Assembly: GCA_021234155.1 (NCBI GenBank)
Contig: JAJEKV010000031.1
Coordinates: 15,305,748-15,369,747 of the forward strand
Direction: 5' to 3'
DNA length: 64,000 nucleotides
Source: Isoetes taiwanensis
Lineage: Eukaryota; Streptophyta; Lycopodiopsida; Isoetales; Isoetaceae
The notes beneath the pieces are model-generated. The model saw only the letters and a list, made by a program, of their open reading frames with translations. It was not told where the DNA came from and searched no databases. Every line of letters begins with the position of its first letter. Position 1 is the stretch's first letter. Both the position numbers and the translations under genes were made by a program. Below, piece after piece: positions 22,622 to 34,716 of the stretch.

Positions 22622-24714
22622 TGAAGATATGACTGGATATGAATAGGATGAAGGCGACTATGCAACAGTTCCAACGGTTGTTCGGCTCGAAACTCAGCTT
22701 GTGATGGATAAGATGCTTGTACTTGCTTTCCAAGACTACATGCAGCACATTTCAAGTCCTTGGTAGTAAGTGTAGGCATGCCTTGAACCATATTCAATTT
22801 TGAGGCTGAAACTAGAGCTGGAAGATGAATATGTCCGAACCTTGCATGCCATAATGATTCCTGTGTTCTCGGAACAGCAGCAACAGCAAGTGATGATTCA
22901 CATGATACTCCTTTTTGTTGTGAAGTAGAATCCAAAATATACAAGCCTTCCTCATTTAAATGACCATTGGCTATAGGGCCCAAAAGTTGAAGCTCAACAA
23001 AATCCAAAGGATTTTTATGAAGAATGTGAACATACCCATCTGAGAATAGCACTGAATAGCCCATCTTTCGATCAAACTCACTTACACTAAGTAAGTTCAC
23101 AAGTAATCCAGGCACTAGAATGACGTCTTTAATTTTGAGAGAAAGACAATGGTTGGTAGGAATAGATACATCACCTTTTGCAGTAGATTTAGCAATATTT
23201 CCATTGGCCATTTTTACCACTGTTTTGTCATATGAATGAAGAGTCTGGAAATCATTCGATTGGCCTGCCAAATGCTTGGTGGCCCCGGAATCCACAAGCC
23301 AAGTATGTGGCTGTAGATTCTCTGCAGCGACATTGAGGAACTGTAATTCTGCCTCCTCCAAATCAACATGGGAAACATGAGCATTTACTGCACTCGAAAT
23401 AGTTGAATCTGCACCTTTTGGTTTGGCCTCCTTGTGTTTTAGAAATTCGGCCTTATCTTTTAGAAGCTTTCTGCAATCACGCTTAACATGACCCTTTTTA
23501 CCACAGTAAAAGCAAGTGAAGGGTTGCTTAGATCCAGATTTGGAGCCTGATTTAGCTTCCTCAACAGACTCATGGGAAGGGGAAGAAGAAGTAGATCCAG
23601 ATGCAACAACTAAAGGAGTAACAGGAGGTGAAGAAAGACTAGTTCTAGAATAGAAGCTAGCTTCCATTTGATCATATCTTTTATGACCTTGTTCAGCATC
23701 TACAAGTTTCGGCTGAAGTTGATTGAAAGTGATAGTGATCTTATCTTGGAGCTTGTAATAATCAGAGACACTTTGATACTCACGAGGCAGACCTTTGAGA
23801 GCATACTGGATGAGAGACAAATCTGATACAGTACCGCCTGCAGCAAGCAATTTTTCCTTCAATCTTTCAATTGTTGCAGATAATCTCGCATATTGGTGCA
23901 AGTTTCCAACCTGAGATTATCCATTTGGCTTTGAATACCAAGTTGCTGACCTTCACCTGCTTGAATGCAATTCTTATGCAGAAAATCAAATGCTGGGGTA
24001 AAAGTTGTATACCCTCGAATATCTCTCTGAAAATCTGGACAAATACATGCTTTGAGATGATTCAAAGCCATGAAATCCTTTTCCAAATCATCAGGTGAAG
24101 TAGGGTTCCATTTGGGTTGAAAGACAGCTCTCAAACCTCTCAAATTAAGATTGGTTTCAAAGGCATCTCACCATGTGAAATAATTGTCAATATCTAACAC
24201 CGGGTGAATAAAATATTTCCAAGGATTGGCATCTGTAGCCATTTTTGGTGAAAAGAATGCAGATCCGAACAGTTCAAATTGAACAGAGCCAAGAAGGAGG
24301 CACGATTGAGGGAGAAAGGATTATCAAAGAATTGTCATCGGGTGTTCTTCACGTAGTTTTGACCAAACGTCAAAAAAAGGAGAGAATCCGGCAAGCTAAG
24401 GAATATTCTATCGAATTTGAATCGATTCGAATTCCTCCTGATCAGACCGAAAAAGAGAAAAGTCGTTCTGATCCCACCTGCTAGGATTCGGCACTCAATT
24501 TCCTCCTTGTATTAAGCTCTGATACCATGAAGATATGACTGGATATGAATAGGATGAAGGCGACTATGCAAGGATAGAATGAGATAGACGATCTAGCTAG
24601 TGAAGAACAATGAAGCGTGACTATGGCTTTATAGGAGAGACATGTCAGCAACACCTAGGTGGCATACCTAGTCATCTATGAATAGTGACACGTGACATGT
24701 GTCATTTGCTAACA
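22622..24714 (-). mobile_element. Ty1/copia element, internally deleted, with 5-bp TSD
   Basis: The element is flanked by ACTTC target-site duplications (22,617-22,621 and 24,715-24,719) and lies inside a MOM1-like exon. On the minus strand it has a 187-bp 5' LTR (24,528-24,714, TG...CA) and a primer binding site TGGTATCAGAGC (24,516-24,527). Gag is in two frames (to about 23,860, then 22,591-23,901), with zinc knuckle CFYCGKKGHVKRDC, protease TWLVDSGATKHLAG and a GAG-pre-integrase block (LWHARFGHIHLPALVSASKL). Integrase core, reverse transcriptase and RNase H are absent. The frame runs from the pre-integrase region straight into the last ~43 bp of the 3' LTR (22,622-22,664), which duplicates 24,528-24,570. 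A deletion therefore removed pol and most of the 3' LTR. Confidence 0.9.
24528..24714 (-). repeat. Copia 5' LTR
   Basis: 187 bp beginning TGTTAGCAAATG and ending ATATCTTCA on the minus strand, next to the primer binding site at 24,516-24,527 and the ACTTC dupl​ication at 24,715-24,719. Confidence 0.85.
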
Positions 24715-27700
24715 ACTTCTATGGACGTGTTGAAAGTGGTCTTAGTGTGACGAAGAGACAAGCTGCTTTTCAACGGTTTAATGTTAAGGGTTCTGGTCGA
24801 TTTGTCCTCTTACTTGACAGAAATGTTAAGAATGTGAGCTACAGACTAACGGACCTTGATGCTATCATTATATTTTCTAGCAATTGGGATCCATCAAAGG
24901 ATACATCCTATGTAAAACAGCTTTGTCTGAATAGTCAATCAAAGTCATTACCAATCTACAGAATGTATACTCACTTCTCCATTGAAGAGGGAATATTCAT
25001 TGCATCGAGTAATAATATAGCTTTGGATCCCAGCACTAACATGAAAAACCAAACCCAATTTTGTCAGCAAGTTCTTAGATGGCATGCCAAATGCTTGTTG
25101 GAATTAGATAGAATTTATGATCAGGAAGCTGGACCTTTGGGCACAGACATAGATCTCAGTAAGCAGTCATTGGTCATCAAGTCTAGCTTTGATGGCAACT
25201 CTACAATCGACTGGGATCCACTGAAGGTTAGAGCTGTGCTAACTTTCCCCCCTGATAATGCAGTTTCGAGTTTTAGTGACCCAATGCTTCAAGCTATTTT
25301 TTCCACCAAGGATATGCCTGCAAGTAGTGAAAATATTACGAGATCTCTGTATGGCACATTTTCAAAGGCTTTTTATGAGGATATAGATGCCAAAGACTTT
25401 TGGAGACTTTTATTGGAAGAGAGATATTCAGAGTGCTGGGGAAACCGGAAACTTGGGAGCCATGATAAAAGCCAGCGTGCAAGGAAAAGGGTGCATTACG
25501 CTGCCTTGGATGATGGATCCACCATACCTCTAGAAGATGGAAGGAAAAAAAGGAGGAGAAAACAGGGCGTTAAGATTGATATTGATGCAGGGGCAACACA
25601 GGTTGAGACAGGTGGAAGGCCGGTGGGAATGTCTTCAGTAAACACTCTGGCGATTAATAAAGGTAAAGTTCCATTAATGCGTCTTCCTCAAATGATAGGA
25701 GCTTATTTATATACTCATAAAACATGCACCTGCAGATGGGCAGCTATTAAGTGCCACAGGCCTTACACAAAGCGCTGAGCCTGTGGAAAATTTAGAGACG
25801 AACTGTCAGCAGAGATCTGAAAATTGTAACCATGAAGGACATGTTCGGAATCCTCTGAATCCACAGTTAAGGCAACAAAAGCATCTCTATAAAAGCACGA
25901 TGCAGGAGCTGGTGTCATTGTCTGTTGCACTAAATCCACATGTATGTTTGCATTCATTATTTGTGTTTGGTAATTTTGATTTTTCCAAAATATGTTGATC
26001 GATTACTTTTCAGGAGAGTATATCTTCCAGGGCAAATGCACTACTGCTATATGTATTAAATAATTTGCAAGTGAAAGATCACCCCGCTCTGCTTCATGCA
26101 GTGAAAATTTCTCTGGTATGGGATCTTGGCCTTCGACGTACTTGTTGGAAAATCATGCTTTGTTTTTGTATGTTATTGGTTTCTTATAATATTTAAAAGT
26201 TTGATGAGCGCCATTGCTGTGTCGCATGATAAATTTAATGGCAGCTGAATCACATTAGAGAAAATGTAAGTCCTGTGTTGTGGCTTCTATTGCTTTCTAT
26301 CAATATGTTTCATGTAGCAGGTCCCGAGCATGTTTCTGCATATGTCAACCTTTTGGACATTATGTTTGTGTTGTGATCTTTGAGCGGAAGGGATATATCC
26401 TGGCTCCAGAACATATATGTTAGAATATTTATAATCATGCAGTCAGCCTGGTCTGGATTATTCCTTTTTCAGTTTTCCCACTTGTTTATTTACCTGTTTC
26501 CTAATGTTTGCAATTTTTTATGGACAGTGCTTGATTGCAGCAGAAGAACTTGGTTTTGGTATAGATGTGGGCAGAACACTTGTTTTAGCAAATACTGTAT
26601 TGAATACTAATTTGGATGAGCAGAAAGTGAAATTGATCTTCACAAAACTCAGTAAACAGATTAAGAGCAAGCCTTCAACATCAGCCACACAACACACTGT
26701 GCCATGCGAGATGCCGTTGCAAAATGAAGCTTCTAGTCAATCTGCTCAAATGCTAGCAAATACAATAGAGGAGTTGACAAAATATCAGAGGGAAAGCATA
26801 AAGAGATTGATGGATAGCCAGAAGCAGCAACTTCTAATATTCCAGCAGAAAGCAAGTGAGGCAAGAAATATTCTTAATGGCGGACGACATGGACTTGTTT
26901 CTTCCAGTATTCAACCTGTGTGTAGTAGTTTAGAGGTTATGGGGGAATGCAATGTAGTTTAAAATAGATCCCTTGAAATGGTTAGTGAGGAACGGGAAGT
27001 TAAACTCAGGAGTCAACAGAAAGATGTTGATGACAGATTAAACAGGTATTTTAATAGGCTATTTCAAGAAACAAATGATGGACAAATACCCCATGGAGAG
27101 GTCGTGGAACGAGCTTTGTTATTCCAACATGAGATGGATAAAGAGCATGAGACATTTTTGTATGATTTAAAAAACTTCTTTGCGTCTGCATTGCAGAATG
27201 AACATCAAGTTCCTGATGAATTTCTGGCAGCTGGTACATTAGAGCATTGTTGGTATAATCTTGCCCCAGAACTTGACAATGGTTCGGTACTAGTGGTCAC
27301 TGTGGCCACGGTGCAAGTAGAACCCACTTCTCAGACTTCATCTGTATGTTCAGTTCCATTATCGCACGATCCATTACATTCAATATCCCCTCTCGGACAG
27401 CAGGGGCTGGTATCTGAACAAGTTGCAGAATTTACACAAACGGGTACTGACCATTTGGAGCAGCATATCCCAGCTACTGCATCCTGCTCTCATATGTTGG
27501 TTGAAAGAAGTGGCTGCGATTCGTTAGATGTGTTGGCCTCTCAGGCATTGGCATCAATGGATGGAAGTCGATCAACTCTGAACCTTCCAATAACAGTTCA
27601 ACATTCTACATTAATTCCTAATAATACAGGAGCTGGATCTGGCCAATCCCATGCACCTCGAACTTTAAATAGTGTTTCCAGTTTTGGAATTTCACCAGCA

Positions 27701-28326
27701 CTGGATCTACTTCAGAATGAGGAGATAAGACTTATGGAGGAGCAGGAAAAACTGTGGAAAGCATTTGAAAATCAGGCTTACTTCCTTGTCACATGCTAAG
27801 CTATCAATTATATTCTTTGTAAGAAGTGTCTATAAATGTAGCAGGATGCCAGCTTAAACTGCCTTTGTTGGTCTACCACTGGGGTGCGAAGGTGCGTCAC
27901 AACCCTGAGCATGAGCATACAAACCAGAAAGAGAGGGTGCAAACTTGGCTTTCGGCAATCGTTCAGAAATGTATCCAATCTATCAAAGGAATCAATTGGT
28001 TAAAACAGGGATGCATGTCTAAAAGAGCCTTCTTAACATTTCCTTGCATAACATACCTTAAACTTCCTTACATAAGTAACGCATTTAGGTGCAACTATGA
28101 TTGTGGTGGAGACTATAATAGTTCCTATATGACAGCTCACTGATGCCCCATCGAGCAAAAGATTTGTTTGTGGGTAATATGGCAATATGTCCTGTCAACA
28201 AGAGAATATAGGCCTGGAGGATAAACCTTGACAACCATTTTGTTAGTTAGCTTTAACTATCTCCCAGGTTTTATATGTGTAGAAGCAATTTATATTGTTT
28301 ACACCTTAATCTTTATTTATTTACAG

Positions 28327-30028
28327 GTGCGAGCTGCTATATTGGAATTAAAATATACAGCGGAGCTCCCTCAACTGCCAGAGTCATTTGCAAAACCTAC
28401 TCAGAGGCCTTTGGATATTTTTGATCTTCTCCATTTCGTATTTGGATTTCAGGTTGATCACTTCACATGGAACTTAATGTTCTGTCATTGCAGATATTGC
28501 ATTTTACTTGTGTGTAAGGAAGTGAATGACTTAAATGCAATATGGCAGGCGGATAATGTCAATAACCAGCGCGAACATCGATAATAATAGTGTATGCTCT
28601 AACTCAACATAATTTATTTTCATCCATAAGAATCGTAGTGCTGGTTCTTTGATCTCTCTCAAATTCTGCTGCTTTCCTGCAACAGCCGCTCGATGAGAAA
28701 GCTATTAATGAGAATTATCAGAGATTTTTGCAAAACTATGAAAGATGGTGCATTTACGTGAGGAAGCAGTCTGTCTGCTCAAGGTAATGATAATGTCTTT
28801 ATGCTTCATATTATGTGTGACATTGGGAGTCTTCATGTTTATGATACTTTCCTTTGACAGTTGTGTCACTAAGTATGGAAGTGGTCTATCCAGGTAGTTT
28901 CTATGATGACATTTTGGTTAACACATATAGATATTTTATCTCTTGTGAGCATGTCATATGAACAGCCAGCCTGGCACCGCACTGAAGTTACACGATACAT
29001 GGATAAACCAGACTAAGATCTGTTTTCACCAAAACTCAATCCTGGGATGAGAGTTGTGCAAGGATGCTTCACCAAAACAAATTCTTGGATGAGAATTGTG
29101 CAAGGATGCTTTGTTTTGATGCCAGCATAAAGGACGATAGGTGGATGTGCTTCATTAACTTCTGGGGCAGTTCCAGCTTTCCTTTAAGAAATCTCCAAGA
29201 AAACTTTAGCCTTGTGGCAGAAAGATTAATATTTCTGATATGATGCCAACATTCTTGAAAGGAAAATAGAAAGAAAGTATGAAGATTATATTAATGTCTA
29301 CGAGAGATATCTTGGGTCTATAGACCAATTATTACAGCAATTATGTATAACTAGAGGGGCATTGTGGCCTCCTAGATATGTGCATAAGAATGGCCATGTT
29401 TTTTCTTTGCTGCCTGCTTTATTCTTCTTGAAACGCTCATGGTAACCCCTCTTGAAATAGGATTAGATGCCTGAATTCCGTTTATTATCACTATCATCTC
29501 CAGTGAGAAAAAGGGTGATCTGATATATGATGCCAAACACCCTTGAATGGAAAAATATATAGAAATAAAGAAAAAGAAACAAAGACTTATTTACATTTGT
29601 TAAAAACCCAAAGGGTCTATGAGACCAAATATATGTAGAAATTTGGGTGTGTGCCTCCTATTCATTTCAAGGTAAACTTTTGCTAAAAATATCTACTAGA
29701 ATCTATTAAAAGTTTTTTAGGATGTTTCATTTGTCATTTTGACAAAATAAGCTCTGGCGTCCACATTTTGCCCCTTTCTATTTCTGTCAAGCCGTCTTTC
29801 TTGGAGATTTTTAAAAGCGTTCACCAAACCAATTTAATTGCACTATGTAGATTGCTATTCTTAATGGCGCATTTGGGATATGAAAACATGATAGAAGTTT
29901 TATTTTGGCTGCAGGTTCCCTCCTACAAGGCGAATGAAGCTGATTCTTGTGGCATTGTACATGCTGATATGGGGAGAGATGCAAACTTGCGTTTCTTACC
30001 TGAATGCCTCTGCTATATTTTCCATAGG
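28327..30028 (+). pseudogene. Callose synthase (GSL) fragment
   Basis: Four exon-like blocks match, in order, the cytosolic region before the membrane half of plant callose (1,3-beta-glucan) synthases: 28,327-28,452 (DIFDLLHFVFGFQ), 28,549-28,584 (ADNVNNQREH), 28,686-28,783 (LDEKAINENYQRFLQNYERW) and 29,915-30,028 (LVALYMLIWGE, then ANLRFLPECLCYIFH). The QREH exon runs into stops where the family continues with LILLLAN. In the last exon a one-base deletion falls between LIWGE and ANLRF. No other part of this normally very large gene (about 1,800-1,900 residues) was found, so this is a broken remnant lying just downstream of the MOM1-like exons. Confidence 0.8.
29261..29660 (-). mobile_element. 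Two short LINE 3'-tail copies
   Basis: Two blocks (from about 29,261 and from about 29,550) repeat the 3' end of the LINE at 18.8 kb: an A/G-rich (GAAA)-like tail, then a stretch ending GGGTCTATGAGACCA or GGGTCTATAGACCA. They are 5'-truncated insertions in the last long gap of the GSL fragment. Confidence 0.55.
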
Positions 30029-30229
30029 GTGAGACTTATAAGTTGGGTAATCCTCACAGAGGTATTTATGCTTATATGACTTTTCCCTTTGCTACTATCT
30101 ACTATCTATCTTTGCTGAAAACCTATTTGAGATTTTGCGTACGAAAGTAGCAGAAAGGGGTAAAAATTGGAAGGACAATCAATGTTGGTGATGTTATGAT
30201 AGTGATAAGGTAGGCAATAATGTATTAGA

Positions 30230-30382
30230 TAATTTCCGGACGGGAGGAATTCCGCCGGAAAAACTTTCGAGGCGGCGCCGCTAGCCGAGGCGGCGCACGA
30301 GCGGCGGAGCCGCGAGTGCGCCGCCGAGGCTGGCGGCTCCGCCGAGAAACTTTTTCCGGCGGAATTCCGACCGCCGGAAATT
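30230..30382. mobile_element. GC-rich inverted-repeat element (MITE-like)
   Basis: About 153 bp, strikingly GC-rich against AT-rich surroundings. The ends are inverted repeats of about 40 bp (TAATTTCCGG ... CCGGAAATTA, with a shared GGAATTCCGCCGGAAAAA block), so the whole folds into a hairpin with internal GGCGGCGCC motifs. No coding sequence; target duplication not identified. Confidence 0.7.
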
Positions 30383-30387
30383 AACAA

Positions 30388-31057
30388 ACGTAATAAACGT
30401 TTGCTGAAATTACGTACCGTGAAAATTTTTCGGTAGAGATTTTTGTGGCAGAAACTTGTTCAACGGCTATGGCGGAGAAGAGAGAAGGAAGAAACAGCGA
30501 TCTCAAGGCAGAATTTGTTTTTGTTTTTTTCCCAACATATGATATTTCTATGATTTGCCATGATTTGGTTCATTTCGGCTGCTCAGAAAGAAAAGGGGCC
30601 GATTTCTAACAATTAGAATGTGCATCGAGAGTGTTCTTTTTTGTTTGCAAGGAAGAAACAGCGATGGGCAAGGATATGGCAGAGATATGGAATATGGATA
30701 TGGAGATATGGATATGGCAGAGATATGGATATGGTAGATAAACAACGGGATATCCGTTTCAACGGATATGGAAGAAATGGCTTGAAATAGCGATGGGCTA
30801 GGCTAGGCAGAGAAGATAGAAGGAAGAAATGGCTCTGAAACAGCGATGGGCTATGCTAGAGCAGAGAAGAAGGACGAGTGCCGGATCTAGGCAACGAAAC
30901 TGCCAGAATCGAATGCAAAATGCAAATGCAAAAGCATGAAACAGAGGTGCTTGCAAAAAACAGAGCGGAGCGGCGCCGCTCCGCGAAACCTGCAAGATAT
31001 TCTGCCTTATAAAATTGACAGATTTTGACAGTAATTTCAAGCAAACGTTTATTACGT
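30388..31057. mobile_element. 670-bp non-autonomous element with 26-bp terminal inverted repeats
   Basis: The ends 30,388-30,413 and 31,031-31,057 are inverted copies (ACGTAATAAACGTTTGCT ...) differing by one indel. The interior holds repeated GAGAAGA/GAAGAAACAGCGAT blocks and a (GATATG)-rich tract near 30,668-30,745. No transposase. It abuts the GC-rich element at 30,230-30,382. Confidence 0.7.
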
Positions 31058-31241
31058 AGATGTAAGAGCAATTGAGGTAGGTGATAAGGTGGACGTAAAG
31101 TGTTGAATGACCACGTTAGATCTCTTAAAATGGGATATTAATTGAAATATGTTTTTGTAAGGTTAGACCTTTGTGAATTCATATCATTAAAGTATTGTTG
31201 TTATTGTTGTATAGGGGAATGGCATTTGGGATGCCATTCCC

Positions 31242-31784
31242 TACAACAGAGAAGTTGGGGAGCCAGTTTTTAAGCACATTTTGGCGAGTGTAAGCACAAA
31301 TTTGGTGAGTTTTAGCAAGATTCGGAAGGCCTAAGCATAGACTGGCAAGTTTAAGCACAGATTTGGCGAGTTTAGGCACAGATTCAGTGAGTTTTAGCAC
31401 AGATTCAGAAGGTTTAAACACAGATCGGGGAGTATAAGGATAGATTGGCGAGTTTGAGCAGGTTTAAGCACAGATTCGACACTTTTTTTTGCATAAAGGA
31501 GACGATCTGCTGCCGTTTTGCACAGATCCGCTGCCATTTCTTCCACTGTTTTCCACAGTTGATTCGGCTGCACAGATTTTTAGTTGATTCGGCAGTTTGA
31601 TTCATTTGCACGGATCTTCTGCCATTTTTGCACTCAAACCTAAATACCTTGCCGCAATCGATCGGCTGCCTACCGGATGAGCGGAATGGAGCACCGAACT
31701 TCCATTCCGTGTTATTATGGGGTGCCACGTGTCGGCATTAGAATGCACGCCAGACAAAACTGGCGACCCAACTTCTCTGTTGTA
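31242..31784. mobile_element. 543-bp element with 18-bp terminal inverted repeats
   Basis: TACAACAGAGAAGTTGGG at 31,242-31,259 is perfectly inverted at 31,767-31,784. The interior contains a tandem repeat (31,264-31,480) of about 20-21 bp with an AGTTTAAGCACAGATT-like unit. No coding capacity; a clear target-site duplication was not seen. Confidence 0.7.
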
Positions 31785-34700
31785 TCGTGGATAAGTTGGT
31801 GAGCTTGAATTAGATCTCAGACCTACAATTGGGCATACTACGTTTTTGTATCACCTTTTGGTGAGATCTCATCAGGCTTACAATTCTAAACCTTTGTATC
31901 AGCTTTACATTCTGGGGTTTTTTCCCAGGCAAATATAGTGCTTCTAGGACGTTAATGTCATTGGCTTGGAAAACACTAGGCCCTACACTGTACTTGACTT
32001 TAAGATTATTGTCGATGCACCTTAAACCATAGGGCTCGAAGTTTACAATGATCCAACTGTTGATGACCGTTATATTTAATTAGGGTTAAAATCCATAACT
32101 TAGAGCATCTTAGAATATTCCTAAGATTATCACAATAACCATTAAGGATTATCACGATAATCTTCAGAATATTCCTTTATTCTATTTTTTTGCAGTTCAA
32201 AAATTAAGACAGAAGTAAATGCAAAAACATAAGACATTTCTTGCCATTTTAAGAGTCTGGCAATGAACTCATGTAACCATTCTATACAAAGCTAAACATC
32301 TGTTGTCTTGAAATCAGTGTAACAGTTATTATGATCTTGAAATCAGTTTTGTAAATTCAAATTTAAGCTAAATTTCTGCAATTCACACCATCGATGTACT
32401 TTCATAATGTCATGGTATCAAGTATTGTATTGTTTTGAAGTAGCAATTTTGATTGATTGTGAAAACATGAAATTGAAGTATGATATAAGCCACTTCACCC
32501 TCAGGCCACAGAGGGCAACCCTCCGTGCGCAGCATCTTGTTCTTTTTGGGTTGCTCCTATAGGGGCAATCTCTTGCTTATGTGGTTTTTGGTATATTCTT
32601 GGTATATGCTAGTATATGCCTAGAATATGCCAAAAACTGCTCCAAACCCGTGCCAAACTTATTGTAGGTTGTAAACTATCGGTCGCCCTCGTTGATGGGC
32701 GGCCGCTCTGAAACCGTGTAACCAGCAGAGCTAGCTCTTCCCTCTTCTTCCGCCCCTGCCAAAAGCTCTTCTGGCATACCGAGCCATGTATCTGAGAGGA
32801 ATATGCAGAGCTTACATTCTAATGTTTTTTGGCCCAGATCTAGCTCTATTGTGTGTCAATCCGGCTCCGCATGGCAAGGTTTTCCTTATAAAGTCAGGAG
32901 CAGATTTCGGCTATGGGATTAAGAAAGCTTGGCGATGCTGCACCAACATCATTTCAGGCCATATAGAGTATGGCTTCTGCATTTCAATCATAGTTTTTTT
33001 AATTTTCCGCCATATATCATAGCGATTTGTTCAAGCAGATAAGAAAAATAGATATGCTTACATTTTCTTTTCATTCGAGTGATACTAACGCCTCAGCCTT
33101 TGAAAAATATGCAGAAGATATTAAGATGTTCAATTTGAGCAACAGCCTCTAGTATCCCCAATTTCTTCCTTATGGAAAAATCCAATGAGCACAGTAATGG
33201 CATCTGAATTGTCTACAATAGCACAAATGAGGAGTCGAATGTCTACATGTGCCTACAAATGCTTTCCGCATTGGCGTTTCAATTTGCAGTAAGCTGTTGA
33301 ATGTGTACTGGCCAGCAAGACATCGTTCATATTTGAGCTTGCATGCTCAATACTACATGCCGTAGTACTGTAGGCTCCAACCATTTTTTTTACTACGAGA
33401 CATTCTTTGAAGAGATGAAGCGCTTGCTATGGAGATGGCAGATAAAACTATTGGAGGGTAAAATGAGAGAAAAAAAACAGTAAAAGACTTTGCATTTTGT
33501 TTTGAAATTGTGCCTTTGAGACCTTGCTCTTTTCCTCTTTAATAATTGATGTACATATCAATATTGAGTGTTCATAATCATATTATTGTCTTACAGGGCA
33601 TTCTTGCTGAGTATAGAAGTTCCTATCATGTATGAGTATTTGGGTATGTTAAGAATGTACCTTCTCGTGAAAAGATCCTTGAGATCTTTTGTTGCATTGA
33701 TTCTCTGCACAGTTCTTCGGCCAGTGATCAGGAATAACCTTTACCTTTTTATTTCCCTATCTGTTATGTCATTTACCTTTTCACATCCCTATCTTCTTTC
33801 TACAAGTTGAAATAATGTCAGTTTTGTAATCTGGAACATGTATCATAGATCAATTAACTCCGTCTTGTAAATGAGTCCATTGAAACAAATAAAAAATATA
33901 AACATTGGGCACATTTCCAAAACTTCTTTTGTTGGAGTTCTTAATGTTTGTAGCTGCAAAGAAAAGAGTAAGTTATGATCCATATTTCTCAAGATATATA
34001 GGCACAGAAGATGTTAACCATCTGGATCAGAAGTGTAAAACATTTGCATCAGAAGAGGTTCCCATGTTCCAGGTGTAGTTGCATCTATTTATACGCAAGG
34101 GCAGTTTTAGCATATCCATGCTTTAGTCATGCTAAGATCAGGAACAATTTGGATTGAACATGGTTCAGTTGATGGTTGCCAGGCTGCTACACCATTTCTC
34201 ATAGGCACCTCCAACATGTATGAGGCACAAGGATATAGACCTGACTGAGAGATCGAGCGTAGAAGCATTTATGTCAATCCATATTGAAGCTATTGCTACT
34301 CTGCACCTCGCACCTCTTTGTGTACATAGATTTAAGCCATCTTTTTTGGGAGCCTCTATCCAAAATTTCAAACTTGAATCAAGTTGCTCGTATGTGCAAA
34401 TACAAGCAAATTTTAATACGACTGTTGCTCATCTTCATGATTAAATTGCAATTTAGAAGCACTTCAGATTAAATGTCCATAATGTTGAGTTCCTTCATAA
34501 GAAATTGTGTTGTTAGGCCTAGTGGGTGTTTGGTGCCTAAACTATTTTGGAGCATGGTGAAAATAAGTGTAGAATATTGATGTTGAAATGCGCAATTGGA
34601 ATCTTTCGTGATACTGTTAAATTTGTTGTTAGGTTTTGTGAAATGCTCTCCTGGATTGGGTTGATCAGCTGGTTGCATAAAGGTTGTGGTTTTGCATTTC
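31785..34700. other. No gene seen
   Basis: AT-rich, with small ORFs that match nothing recognised. Contains one copy of a short dispersed repeat at 32,511-32,541. Confidence 0.4.
32511..32541 (+). repeat. Dispersed GAGGGCAACCC repeat, copy 1
   Basis: GAGGGCAACCCTCCGTGCGC followed by AGCATCTTGTT. The same block recurs at 37,702-37,730 (-), 40,564-40,590 (+), 48,468-48,500 (-) and 51,444-51,475 (+). Confidence 0.6.
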
Positions 34701-34716
34701 CATGATACCAACTTTT

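Larger units (their letters stand above)
22540..27799 (+). pseudogene. MOM1: MOM1-like SNF2 gene, helicase C-lobe and C-terminal exons
   Basis: The exon from about 22,540 (VSLRDILEDYLRQRFG) is interrupted at 22,621 by a copia element and resumes at 24,715-25,662 (YGRVESGLSVTKRQAAFQRF, then AIIIFSSNWDPSKDTS and MYTHFSIEEGI). Next come exons 25,736-25,941, 26,014-26,115 and 26,528-27,799, all with phase-matched GT-AG introns. The last exon contains a glutamine/lysine-rich coiled-coil stretch. An in-frame TAA at 26,960-26,962 splits it, and the same frame continues to a stop at 27,797-27,799. The C-lobe lacks the arginine-finger style motif VI of active remodellers, as expected for MOM1. With the inversion upstream the locus cannot make a full protein. 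A shorter C-terminal product is conceivable but unsupported. Confidence 0.75.

Noticed and set aside
31179-31421. 80-aa ORF with LAKSVLKLA repeats
   Set aside because: It is the translation of a ~20-bp tandem repeat inside an inverted-repeat element.
33568-33810. Hydrophobic ORF as a membrane protein exon
   Set aside because: No splice borders, no recognised family, and AT-rich DNA gives such hydrophobic ORFs by chance.
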